Positions 1-7,144 of a DNA stretch of 11,185 bases are shown here, in pieces. Location of the stretch: the NCBI GenBank assembly GCA_046760445.1, contig JBHIEE010000096.1, forward strand, positions 1 to 11,185. The letters are read 5' to 3'. Numbering within the stretch: position 1 is the stretch's first letter; the number at the start of each line of letters is the position of its first letter. This DNA is from JBHIEE01 sp046760445 (GTDB lineage Bacteria > Acidobacteriota > Aminicenantia > JdFR-78). Below the pieces are notes generated by a model that saw nothing but the letters and a program-made list of their open reading frames with translations, searched no databases and had not been told where the DNA came from. Position numbers and translations under genes: made by a program.

Positions 1-84
1 CTTTCCTCGTAGGTTTTATTATCTGATTAACAGACAATTTGAACATGACTTAATGAGAGGAGGGAAAAAGATAAGTTCTTGAAA

Positions 85-861
85 TTAAATCTTGTCAAGG
101 CTGAATTCCATCCCATCACGAGCAGCAATCACTTTAATTCCCAATTCCTCGCTCATCTGTTTGGCAATCTCCCAGGGTTTTAACCTTAAAATAGTCATTC
201 CAAAATGGGTCAAAATAGCAATTTTCGGTCTTATCCGGTTAATTATTTTCTTGGCATCAAGAATGGTCAGATGTTGGATGTCATATTTCAAATTAGACTT
301 GGGTTCCAGGCGGACAACATTTAAAATAATTATATCTCCATTGTAATATTTTTCTAATCCTTCAAAATAAAGAGTATCAGAAATAAGTGATAATTTAATA
401 TTTGAGCTTTTTATATTTAATCCATAGGTTTCTACTGAATGAATATGTTTTTTAGGCGTATTGAAAGTTATATTATCAATTGAATATTGGCCACCTTCTT
501 TCAAAATCTCAACTTTATCTACATAGTTTCTCACATATTTTAGAAGTACTGGATCATCTTCCAGTGCATCTGCTGGCGCAAAAACTATTCCTTGCTTTTT
601 GAATCCTCCTTCAGTCATCGCTTCAATCATAATGTTTATATCATTGGAATGGTCAATATGTTTATGGGTCAATATTATTCCATTTAGTTTAAAGGGATCG
701 AGTCGAGGTTTACTAGCAATGCACTTCACTAAGGTTCCAGGACCAGGGTCAATGAGAATATTTGTTTGATTAAGATTAAGCCAGAGGCCACCAGAAGCAC
801 GAATTTGCTTGGTGACGACAATTCTTGCTCCAGCAGTTCCCAGAAATTTTATAAAATTCAT
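85..861 (-). CDS. MBL-fold metal-dependent hydrolase (RNase Z-like / beta-lactamase superfamily)
   Basis: A 258-residue cytoplasmic protein with no signal peptide or membrane segment. The metallo-beta-lactamase fold is clear. An N-terminal strand with a GTAGAR turn (8-13) leads to IDPGPGT (37-43) and then the metal-binding motif T65-H-K-H-I-D-H71 (HxHxDH). Further probable ligands are H141, D162 in LISDT, and H219 in LTHFG. This is the one-domain architecture of RNase Z-like and phosphodiesterase-like MBL enzymes, with two metal ions expected. The substrate cannot be told from sequence; tRNA 3' processing, cyclic nucleotide phosphodiester or small-ester hydrolysis are all possible. It is the last gene of a minus-strand group, starting 29 bp after the PLP enzyme gene. 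No clear Shine-Dalgarno precedes the ATG, so translation may depend on the upstream gene. No terminator is visible in bases 1-84. Confidence 0.85.
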   Translation of the reverse strand: MNFIKFLGTAGARIVVTKQIRASGGLWLNLNQTNILIDPGPGTLVKCIASKPRLDPFKLNGIILTHKHIDHSNDINIMIEAMTEGGFKKQGIVFAPADALEDDPVLLKYVRNYVDKVEILKEGGQYSIDNITFNTPKKHIHSVETYGLNIKSSNIKLSLISDTLYFEGLEKYYNGDIIILNVVRLEPKSNLKYDIQHLTILDAKKIINRIRPKIAILTHFGMTILRLKPWEIAKQMSEELGIKVIAARDGMEFSLDKI

Positions 862-890
862 CTTGAATATTAAGTTAAAGATTTTGAAAC

Positions 891-2297
891 TTATTTAATA
901 GAATTCAAGGCCTGGTCAAGGTCAGCAATAATGTCGTTCGGGTGTTCACCTCCCACACAGAGTCTTATCATCTGGGGAGGAATAGATGCTGTCTTTCTGG
1001 CTTCTTCACCCTGTTGCTGATGAGTAGAAATAGCCGGAATAGTAGCCACACTTTTTATCCGACCTAAATCAGTTGCTCGAAAGATAAGCTTAAAATTATC
1101 AAGGACTTTCCGGGTATCTTCAGCACTTCCATCTACATTAAATGACATTAAATGTCCATATCGATTAACCGGCTGCCCATTTTCATCTTCAGAATCAACC
1201 AGTTTTAGATATTTTTTAGCCAATTGATGATAAGGATGGGAAGGGAGCCCCAGATAATCCACTTTAGCCACCTTGGGATGATTTTCCAGAAATTGAGCGA
1301 TTTTCATTGTAGACTGACTGAGGTAATCCATTTTTGTTCGAAGTGTTTTAATCTCAGCCAGGGTAAAAATAGCATTCATTGGAGAAAGACAAGGCCCATA
1401 ATCCCGGAAGGGCCATAATTTGAGCCAGTCACTAAAATTTTCTCTCATCTCTGGATTGTTAATATTGGTAACAATGTTCTTTCGAGCAATAATCATCCCA
1501 CCAATAGCATAACCACTGGCGGTTGCTGATTTGGTAATAGAGTGAACAACAATATCTGCGCCATAGGCTAATGGTCTTAAAAGAGCTGGAGTAGCTATCG
1601 TGGTATCAACAATTAAGGGCAGATGATACTGATGAGCTAGTTTTGCCACTTCTTCTAAATCAAAAAACCCTAGTTGAGGGTTGCTCGGCATTTCTCCGTA
1701 AAGGAATCTTGTATTTTCGTCAATCTTTTCTTGCCATTCATTCAAATCAGTGGAATCCATTACCCAGCGAACTTCAATTCCTCTTTCTTCCATTCTTCTT
1801 AAATTAAATAACTGAAAAGTCCCTCCATAGCACTGGATGGTAGCCACAAAGTTAATTTTTTCATCAGGTTTTTTAGTTCTTTTGATTAAAAATGGTTCAG
1901 TGGCTAAGAAGATACCTGATAAACCTGAAGCAGTGGCACAAGCAGAGGCTTCCAGATCAGTACCATAAGTTTCCATTAAGGAAAAAGTCTGTTCAAGATA
2001 ATAAATCGTGGGATTAGCTATTCGGGTATAAATCCAAGCAGGAATTTGATAGGCTAAAGATGCTTCCAGTTCATCAGAGTCTCTGAAACATTGAGAAGCA
2101 CTCAAGTAAACTGGTTCAATAATTGCTCCCTGATTATTGCGAATCGCTTCCTCAGCCGAGTAAAGACCGTGGACAGCGATGGTGTCAAATTTAACTTTTT
2201 TCATCCTTTCGAAATGCTTTCTCTGTTCCTGAAGCATTTTTTTCGCTTCTCTGATATACTTCATTACTCCTGGACCGAATTGTTGATTTTGGCTCAT
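891..2297 (-). CDS. Cys/Met-metabolism PLP-dependent enzyme, probable O-acetylhomoserine sulfhydrylase-type
   Basis: A 468-residue fold-type I PLP enzyme of the Cys/Met metabolism family (cystathionine gamma-synthase, methionine gamma-lyase, O-acetylhomoserine sulfhydrylase). The Schiff-base lysine is K256 in VHSITKSATASGYAIGG. D231 (IVDTTIATP) would hold the pyridine nitrogen, and YTRIANPT (90-97) supplies the phosphate contacts of the neighbouring subunit. YGGTFQLF (157-164), EMPSNP (202-207) and the C-terminal IRLCVGGEH are also family motifs. The N-terminus is unusual: about 35 charged, helical residues precede the usual FDTIAVHGLY start. The start is supported by GGAGGG at 2305-2310, 7 nt before the ATG. 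It lies 42 bp downstream of homoserine dehydrogenase, which favours a role in making homocysteine from an activated homoserine. A gamma-lyase activity cannot be excluded. No homoserine acyltransferase lies in the window. Confidence 0.88.
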   Translation of the reverse strand: MSQNQQFGPGVMKYIREAKKMLQEQRKHFERMKKVKFDTIAVHGLYSAEEAIRNNQGAIIEPVYLSASQCFRDSDELEASLAYQIPAWIYTRIANPTIYYLEQTFSLMETYGTDLEASACATASGLSGIFLATEPFLIKRTKKPDEKINFVATIQCYGGTFQLFNLRRMEERGIEVRWVMDSTDLNEWQEKIDENTRFLYGEMPSNPQLGFFDLEEVAKLAHQYHLPLIVDTTIATPALLRPLAYGADIVVHSITKSATASGYAIGGMIIARKNIVTNINNPEMRENFSDWLKLWPFRDYGPCLSPMNAIFTLAEIKTLRTKMDYLSQSTMKIAQFLENHPKVAKVDYLGLPSHPYHQLAKKYLKLVDSEDENGQPVNRYGHLMSFNVDGSAEDTRKVLDNFKLIFRATDLGRIKSVATIPAISTHQQQGEEARKTASIPPQMIRLCVGGEHPNDIIADLDQALNSIK

Positions 2298-2339
2298 TAT
2301 AATTCCCTCCTCTTAAAAAATAAAATCTTTTTAAAAAAA

Positions 2340-3392
2340 TTATATTTTGAGTATTAGTTTACTATGAATATTAAGAATATCCACCAAGATTGAATATCCT
2401 GTTTCTATTTTCCCTGCGCCGGGTCCTTGAATAGTCACTTTGCCAAGTAAGTCTAAATCAAAGGTTAAAGCATTGGTTGCTCCACTCACTCCAGCCAGAG
2501 GATCCGTTAGGGGTATTTTCTCGGGAGCTACAGTGGCCAGTATTTTCTTTTTTTCTTTCTGGGCAGAAGCAATAAGTTTATATCGACATCCTTCTCTTTT
2601 TGCTTTTAGAACATCTTCTTTAGAAATTCCTGTGATCCCTTCCCTTTTTACATCAGCGGGTTTTATATTTCCTCCTAAAAGAACATTAGAAAGAATAACT
2701 AATTTAGCCAGAGCATCAAATCCTTCAACATCAGCCGTGGGATCCGCTTCAGCATAGCCCAGCTCTTGCGCTAATTTTAACGCCTCTTTATACTCCATCC
2801 CTTCTTCCATTTTGCTCAGGATAAAATTAGTAGTGCCATTTAAAATTCCCTTTATCTCAAAAATTTCATTCCCTACAAAAGCATCTTCGACCAAATTAAA
2901 AATAGGTGTTCCACTCATCACTGTTCCTTCAAATCTGAAAAAGACATTATTTCTCTCGGCCAATTCTTTCAACTTCGAGTAATAAAGAGCTACTGGGCCT
3001 TTATTAGAAGTAACTACATGTTTTCCTCTTTGAAGGGCTTCCTTAATGTAAGTGGTAGCAGGTTCACCAGTCTGAATATCAGTATAAGTAACTTCAACTA
3101 TAATGTCAGCTCCACATTTTTCAATTACCTCCACTGGGTCAAGAGCTTCAGCTTTGTTTTCGCTACCTTCCAAATAATCATCTATTCTTTTTCCTTGGTC
3201 TAAGATTTCAAGCAATCGGGATAAATCAATCCCCTGAGGAAGAATAATCGACCCTTTAAGTTTATCGCAAATACCGACTACCTTTCCTTCAAAATTATAT
3301 TTTTCTTTTAAAAATATTTCTTTATCATTTAAAATTTTCAAAAAACCCTGACCCACCGTGCCACAACCAATAAGTCCAATCTTATATTCCAT
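2340..3392 (-). CDS. hom: Homoserine dehydrogenase
   Basis: This 350-residue enzyme reduces aspartate semialdehyde to homoserine with NAD(P)H, the branch point towards methionine and threonine. The Rossmann motif is IGLIGCGTVGQG (5-16). The catalytic domain has SNKGPVA (129-135), GILNGTTNFIL (182-192) and ELGYAEADPTADVEGFDALAK (210-230). E215, D226 and K230 match in spacing the E208, D219 and K223 of the E. coli enzyme. There is no C-terminal ACT domain, so threonine feedback through ACT is not expected; short ACT-less forms are common in thermophiles, archaea and some anaerobes. The start is strongly supported by AGGAGG at 3399-3404, 6 nt before the ATG. It is the first gene of the hom / PLP enzyme / MBL hydrolase group, which implies a methionine-directed role. 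Confidence 0.95.
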   Translation of the reverse strand: MEYKIGLIGCGTVGQGFLKILNDKEIFLKEKYNFEGKVVGICDKLKGSIILPQGIDLSRLLEILDQGKRIDDYLEGSENKAEALDPVEVIEKCGADIIVEVTYTDIQTGEPATTYIKEALQRGKHVVTSNKGPVALYYSKLKELAERNNVFFRFEGTVMSGTPIFNLVEDAFVGNEIFEIKGILNGTTNFILSKMEEGMEYKEALKLAQELGYAEADPTADVEGFDALAKLVILSNVLLGGNIKPADVKREGITGISKEDVLKAKREGCRYKLIASAQKEKKKILATVAPEKIPLTDPLAGVSGATNALTFDLDLLGKVTIQGPGAGKIETGYSILVDILNIHSKLILKI

Positions 3393-3575
3393 TTAGGGCC
3401 TCCTTTAAATTTATAACATAGAGTATTAGAAAATGAAACCTTAGAATTCTCTTCTCCAAAATTTACTGGGAGATAAAAAAAGTCCTTTCTTGTGATGGAT
3501 TCTGTATTTTTAGAAAAACAGAGACGCCTACAGGAGAGTTTCTTTCTCTAAGTTAATGAAAATAAATGAATTATA
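3393..3575 (-). promoter_or_regulatory. Probable hom promoter -10 and ~170-nt leader
   Basis: On the minus strand a perfect TATAAT lies at 3575-3570. The hexamer 17 bp upstream (TACAAA) is a poor -35, so the promoter call is tentative. The resulting 5' leader would be about 170 nt. It holds weak hairpins, for example TCTCC paired with GGAGA around 3452-3475, and a T-run after TCTCT near 3505-3522. I searched by eye for the conserved SAM-I riboswitch and T-box core sequences and did not find them. A long leader ahead of a methionine-pathway gene is still suggestive of control. Confidence 0.35.
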
Positions 3576-3640
3576 TAACTTCACCTAAACTTTTTGTAGA
3601 AAAAAAATGACTTGAAATTTTAATTCATTAATTCTATAAT

Positions 3641-3723
3641 AAAAATAGCGAGGGTGCCACTTCCTCCCTCTTTGGAAAATTTCTCACCCCCTTCAATCTC
3701 CTTAAGTGGCACCCACTATTTTT
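3641..3723. repeat. 83-bp inverted-repeat element with GGGTGCCACTT arms
   Basis: GGGTGCCACTT at 3652-3662 is exactly complementary to AAGTGGCACCC at 3704-3714. The flanks extend the pairing, AAAAATAG (3641-3648) with CTATTTTT (3716-3723). The 41-bp interior is rich in CCTCCC and ACCCCC tracts. The arms are followed by T-runs on both strands, so the element could act as a bidirectional terminator. Its shape also fits a small non-autonomous transposable element with terminal inverted repeats. It encodes nothing. Confidence 0.6.
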
Positions 3724-3809
3724 AATGAGGAACCCCTTGTCTTTAGAAATCCAATACTGAAAAAGGTTATTCTAAAGTACTTAGGATCGACTCCAACTCT
3801 ATATAAATT

Positions 3810-3957
3810 AAATCCTAAATCCTAATATCTAAATTCTAAACAATTTCAAAATTCAAATGTCCTAAACTCAAAACAGATTGAAGCAACTTTTGTTTTGGTC
3901 ATTTGGATTTTGGTAATTTGATATTGTTTAGTATTTCGAATTTAGTATTTAGTATTT
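3810..3957. repeat. Long imperfect inverted repeat, AT-rich
   Basis: The left arm (3810-3875) is built of AAATCCTAAATCC-type units followed by TTCTAAACAATTTCAAAATTC. The right arm (3888-3957), read in reverse complement, gives AAATACTAAATACTAAATTC, then ACTAAACAATATCAAATTACC, then CCAAATGACCAAAACA. The arms align over nearly their whole length with scattered mismatches and a few small gaps. The loop is about 12 nt. No coding potential is visible. This resembles dispersed intergenic palindromic repeats found in some uncultivated low-GC bacteria, though copy number cannot be judged from one window. Confidence 0.65.
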
Positions 3958-3970
3958 TTACTATCTCTCT

Positions 3971-3984
3971 CCCGAGTACTCGGG
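3971..3984. repeat. Perfect 14-bp palindrome CCCGAGTACTCGGG
   Basis: A self-complementary 14-mer that is GC-rich in an AT-rich surrounding. It lies about 80 nt past the antiporter stop, immediately beside the long inverted repeat. It could form a 5-bp stem with a GTAC loop, but no U-tract follows on the minus strand, so a terminator role is unproven. It could be part of the same repeat cassette or a protein-binding dyad. Confidence 0.45.
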
Positions 3985-4062
3985 ATTGAACTTCCCATAC
4001 CTTAAAAATATCTTTTCTGGTCATTTGAAAACCTTCGTTGGTGGATATTAGCAGAGATATGA

Positions 4063-5457
4063 TTAAGAAGAATTTTCGTTAGTTTTCTCTGTTTTTCCTC
4101 TTAAGAAAGTAAATTTAAGTAAGGAAGGAGTTAAAAGAGTGGTAAGAATAACCATAATCACTACTGCAGAATAGGTTCCTGGATTAATCACTCGAATATC
4201 TGTTCCAGGAATGATTAACTTTCTTCCAATTGCTGCGAAAATCAGTCCTACTTCACCTCGGGGAATCATCCCTACCCCCACAGAAATTCTATCTACTCCT
4301 TTTCCTAAAGCTCCAAATCCACAAATTTGCTTACCCACGATAGCAGCCACGGTTAAAGCAGCAGCCATTCCTAAAACTGGAATTTCTTTGAAAGTCTCCA
4401 GTCTAACCTGAATGCCCATTAATACAAAAAAGATCGGAACTAAAAAAGAGGAAATGGGCTTTATTAAATCTCGAAGAGTATATGTTTCTCTAAATCCTTT
4501 AAAATGAGCTTCTTCTAAAATTAATCCTGCAGCGAAAGCACCAACAATAGTCGCCAAACCAACTTTACTCGCTAAATAGGCTAAAAGGAAGGCAAAAAGT
4601 AAAGCGGAAATAACCATCACTCCCTCTACTCTTAGTTTTTGAAATAGTTTAAAAATCCGAGGAGTAAGAATTAGGCCCAAAAGGAAAGCACCGATTAGAA
4701 AAATGAATGCTTTTAGAGTAACAAATCCTATTGTTCCTAAACTTACTGCTCCAGAAATAACGATCCCAGTGACCACAGCTAAAATTATCAGACCCAATAT
4801 ATCATCAATTACAGCTGCTCCAAGAATGATTCTCCCTTCAGTAGTATCTATCTTGTTTAAATCACGAAGAACGCGAGCTGTAATTCCAACACTGGTTGCT
4901 GTGAGTGTTGCTCCAAGGAAAATATAAACACTTTCAGGTTCCCCTGGAAGAAGCCACATTCCACAGAAATAACCAAGGAAGAAAGGGGCTGTCACTCCTA
5001 AGGCAGCGACAAGAAGAGATGAAAGGCCTACTTTCATCATTCCTTTAATATTCTCTTCCAATCCTACTTCAAATAAAAGAACAATCACTCCTATTTCAGC
5101 TAAAATATTTATGTGTTCGTTTGTCCTTAGAAAAGAAAGTCCTTCCCATCCAGTGAATAAAACAATATTCCCGAGTATTACCCCAACAACTAATTCTCCT
5201 AAAACTGCTGGCTGGCCTATACGTTCAAAAAAATCCCCCCCAATTTTCGCCCCAATTAAAATTATAATTAAACCTAAAAGAACAGAAACAATTGGGTCTT
5301 CTTGTGGCTCAAATCCTTCTGAATCAATTTTCTGAACCGGAGATTCATCTCGGGCCAAAGATTCACTTACTGAATCTTGATATTGATGGTTGGAGAAAAG
5401 AGGAATAATTAGAATCAGAAGAATTAATAATCCTAAAGCAAATTTAATGAATCTCAT
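4063..5457 (-). CDS. CPA2-family cation:proton antiporter (Na+/H+ exchanger domain)
   Basis: A 464-residue inner-membrane antiporter expected to exchange Na+ or K+ for H+. Residues 1-22 form a hydrophobic signal-anchor-like segment. A polar stretch (23-54) follows, then about 12 membrane segments typical of CPA2. Motifs include GQPAVLGELVVGVILGN (81-97), TATS (187-190), and the ion-binding pair D218-D219 in GAAVIDDILGLI. K376 (VGKQICG) and GMIPRGEVGLIFAAIG (396-411) are also present. The DD pair plus the TM10 lysine is the arrangement of NapA-like electrogenic Na+/H+ antiporters. There is no C-terminal RCK/TrkA-N domain, unlike KefB/KefC. The start codon overlaps the protease stop (ATGA, 5457-5454), with GGGAGAG 10 nt upstream, so translational coupling to the protease is expected. 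The exact ion is not determinable. Confidence 0.9.
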   Translation of the reverse strand: MRFIKFALGLLILLILIIPLFSNHQYQDSVSESLARDESPVQKIDSEGFEPQEDPIVSVLLGLIIILIGAKIGGDFFERIGQPAVLGELVVGVILGNIVLFTGWEGLSFLRTNEHINILAEIGVIVLLFEVGLEENIKGMMKVGLSSLLVAALGVTAPFFLGYFCGMWLLPGEPESVYIFLGATLTATSVGITARVLRDLNKIDTTEGRIILGAAVIDDILGLIILAVVTGIVISGAVSLGTIGFVTLKAFIFLIGAFLLGLILTPRIFKLFQKLRVEGVMVISALLFAFLLAYLASKVGLATIVGAFAAGLILEEAHFKGFRETYTLRDLIKPISSFLVPIFFVLMGIQVRLETFKEIPVLGMAAALTVAAIVGKQICGFGALGKGVDRISVGVGMIPRGEVGLIFAAIGRKLIIPGTDIRVINPGTYSAVVIMVILTTLLTPSLLKFTFLRGKTEKTNENSS

Positions 5458-7055
5458 CTCATTGTTTCTCTCCCTTTAGCAACAAGAGCGGTTCCCTTAG
5501 AAAATAATTCTAAAGCCTTAATCACTACTGGGTCATTTTTTCGATAAATTCTTACCCCTTCTTTAATTCCCCAGATCGCAGCGAAAATTTCTCGAGTAAT
5601 TTCTCTTCTAATTTCTTCAGTCGCTTGATCAAATTTGTTTTCATCAAATCTAATTTTTGAGGCTATCAGGAATGTTTTAAAATCATTGATCATCTCTTCA
5701 TTAACTTTGAAGTGATAATCTAAAATTAACTCCCCGTGAGTGAGTTTTTTTCTATCCTTTTCAGATTTAACTATTTCATATTTTTTAGAAAGAGGTGTAA
5801 GGTGAGAAACAAATTTTCGAGCGTAGGAAAAGAAAGCTCCCTTATTCAATAATTCAATAACGACAGGCGAAAGAGTGAGCTTCACTTTAAAATCAGGTAA
5901 AATTCCACCTTGGGGATAATCCTTCTTATCTCCAATAGGAGGAGATTCTCCCTGCTTTCCAGAAGGAGCATGCTGATACATTAGATAATAATCTTCCAAT
6001 AAAGAATAATCTCTCTGAATACATCTTCCACTGGGAGTATAATATTTAGAGGTGGTTAGCGCTAAAGCAGTATTCCGAGTTAAGGAGAAAACTGTTTGAA
6101 CAACTCCTTTTCCCCAAGAGTTTTCTCCAACAATCAATGCTCGCCCATGATCTTTCATCGCTCCAGCTACTATTTCAGAGGCACTGGCGCTACCTTTATT
6201 TATCAAAATAATTAAGGGAAGATCTTCATATTGACTATCCTCAAGAGCAAAAAAACTTTGATTATAAGAAGGGTTTCGGCCTTTAGTAGAAACAATAAGC
6301 TTCCCTTTTTCTAAAAATTCATCCGCAATATTTATCGATTGAAACAGAGAACCTCCACTATTGTAGCGTAAATCTAAAATAAGTTTTTCCATTCCCTGTT
6401 CAGTGAGTTTTTCCATCGCCTGTTCAAATTCTCTGGTCGTGGTTTGAGCAAAGTTTCTAATAAAAATATATCCTGTTTTCTGATTAAGCATAAAAGAATA
6501 GGGAACACTGTGAAGCGGAATTTTCTGACGAGTAATAGTCAATTGAATAGGTTTTTCCAATCCTTCCCGATAAATAGTAATATTTACTTTTGTCCCTTTT
6601 GGTCCTCTTAATTTCCTTACTGCTTCTACACCACTCATCTCTTTGGTGCTTTCACCATTAATGTGAGTAATAATGTCACCTGCCTGGATCCCAAGTCGGT
6701 AAGCAGGAGTTCCTTCTATCGGGGAAATAACAGTTAAACGGTCCTCCAATTTTTGAATCTGGATTCCTAAGCCATAAAACTTACCTCGTTGTTCCTCTCT
6801 CATACTAGCCCAAAGATCAGGATCAAGAAAGTGAGAGTGAGGATCTAAAGTGCTGAGCAATCCCCGAATAGCAGCATAAATGAGTTTTTCTGAATCTACC
6901 TCTTGATAATAATTATCTTCGATTATAGCGAAAACTGCACTTAGTTTTTTAAGATAAGGTGTCCAATCATTCTCTTCTGGAGTTGACTGAGGAAAAACAA
7001 AAATTGATAAATAAAGAAAGAGTAAGAGATAAATAGTAATTTTCTTTCTGAACAT
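5454..7055 (-). CDS. C-terminal processing protease, S41 family with PDZ domain
   Basis: A 533-residue exported serine protease of the CtpA/Prc type that cleaves proteins near their C-termini in the cell envelope. Residues 1-22 (MFRKK then a hydrophobic core ending FPQS) form a signal peptide or anchor. After a helical segment (30-90) comes a PDZ domain (about 95-175, GLGIQI ... GDIITHINGE). The S41 catalytic core (about 185-345) follows. The nucleophile is S291 in GSASASEI and the general base is K316 in GENSWGKGVVQ; the spacing of 25 matches the Ser-Lys dyad of D1 processing protease. Residues 395-533 are an extra helical C-terminal region, so the protein is somewhat longer than a typical CtpA. 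The start is set by AAGGAAGAG just upstream of the ATG. It is transcribed divergently from tatA and coupled to the antiporter gene. Confidence 0.93.
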   Translation of the reverse strand: MFRKKITIYLLLFLYLSIFVFPQSTPEENDWTPYLKKLSAVFAIIEDNYYQEVDSEKLIYAAIRGLLSTLDPHSHFLDPDLWASMREEQRGKFYGLGIQIQKLEDRLTVISPIEGTPAYRLGIQAGDIITHINGESTKEMSGVEAVRKLRGPKGTKVNITIYREGLEKPIQLTITRQKIPLHSVPYSFMLNQKTGYIFIRNFAQTTTREFEQAMEKLTEQGMEKLILDLRYNSGGSLFQSINIADEFLEKGKLIVSTKGRNPSYNQSFFALEDSQYEDLPLIILINKGSASASEIVAGAMKDHGRALIVGENSWGKGVVQTVFSLTRNTALALTTSKYYTPSGRCIQRDYSLLEDYYLMYQHAPSGKQGESPPIGDKKDYPQGGILPDFKVKLTLSPVVIELLNKGAFFSYARKFVSHLTPLSKKYEIVKSEKDRKKLTHGELILDYHFKVNEEMINDFKTFLIASKIRFDENKFDQATEEIRREITREIFAAIWGIKEGVRIYRKNDPVVIKALELFSKGTALVAKGRETMR

Positions 7056-7075
7056 TGCTCTTCCTTAAAAGCTAA

Positions 7076-7104
7076 ATTTTATCAGAGGAGCTTACAGTTG
7101 TAAA
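7076..7104 (-). promoter_or_regulatory. Promoter for the protease-antiporter operon
   Basis: Read on the minus strand, TTTACA (7104-7099) is followed by 17 bp and then TAAAAT (7081-7076), close to the sigma-70 consensus with ideal spacing. Transcription would start near 7069, giving a leader of about 14 nt that keeps the AAGGAAGAG ribosome binding site intact ahead of the ATG at 7055. Confidence 0.6.
7092..7103. promoter_or_regulatory. Candidate operator, TTACA-GT-TGTAA dyad
   Basis: A dyad with 5-bp arms and a 2-bp centre that overlaps the protease -35 and ends 8 bp before the tatA -35. Its core is TACA-N2-TGTA, the pattern bound by CopY/BlaI/MecI-type winged-helix repressors. No such regulator is encoded in the window, so the assignment is by motif and position only. 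Confidence 0.35.
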
Positions 7105-7111
7105 GTTTTTA

Positions 7112-7140
7112 TTGACTTATTGATTAGGAATAGATATATT
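7112..7140 (+). promoter_or_regulatory. tatAC promoter, probably leaderless
   Basis: TTGACT (7112-7117), 17 bp, TATATT (7135-7140): a near-consensus sigma-70 promoter. The expected start of transcription is about 7147, within a few bases of the two candidate tatA ATG codons at 7145 and 7154. No Shine-Dalgarno sits at a usable distance from either, which fits a leaderless or nearly leaderless mRNA. Confidence 0.6.
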
Positions 7141-7144
7141 TTTT

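Larger units (their letters stand above)
3393..4062. other. Gene-free region with leader and palindromic repeats
   Basis: No reading frame here looks coding. Reading leftwards, the stretch begins after the antiporter stop and ends at the hom ribosome binding site. It contains a 14-bp perfect palindrome, a 148-bp imperfect inverted repeat, a minor hairpin (CTTTAGAA at 3741-3748 with TTCTAAAG at 3770-3777), an 83-bp element with inverted GGGTGCCACTT arms, and the probable hom promoter and leader. The antiporter gene has no clear intrinsic terminator just after its stop; the 3971-3984 palindrome lacks a following U-tract. Confidence 0.7.

Noticed and set aside
85..861. Antibiotic-hydrolysing metallo-beta-lactamase
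   Set aside because: It has the general MBL fold but no signal peptide, and it sits in a biosynthetic gene group, so a resistance role is unsupported.
2440..2757. Plus-strand 105-codon open frame inside hom
   Set aside because: It lies wholly antisense to strongly supported homoserine dehydrogenase sequence, with no ribosome binding site or recognisable protein features.
3641..3723. T-box leader or antiterminator for hom (the GTGGCACC-like core on the minus strand)
   Set aside because: TGGCACC followed by CTCGC resembles the T-box core, but it is simply one arm of a near-perfect inverted repeat. No stem I or specifier region fits upstream, where repeats lie, and the terminator is not placed after it as in T-boxes.
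3393..3800. SAM-I riboswitch upstream of hom
   Set aside because: I looked for the AGAG...GGAGGGA...GGCAACC core on the minus strand and found no match.
3810..3957. CRISPR array
   Set aside because: The units form one inverted repeat and are not regularly spaced direct repeats with unique spacers.
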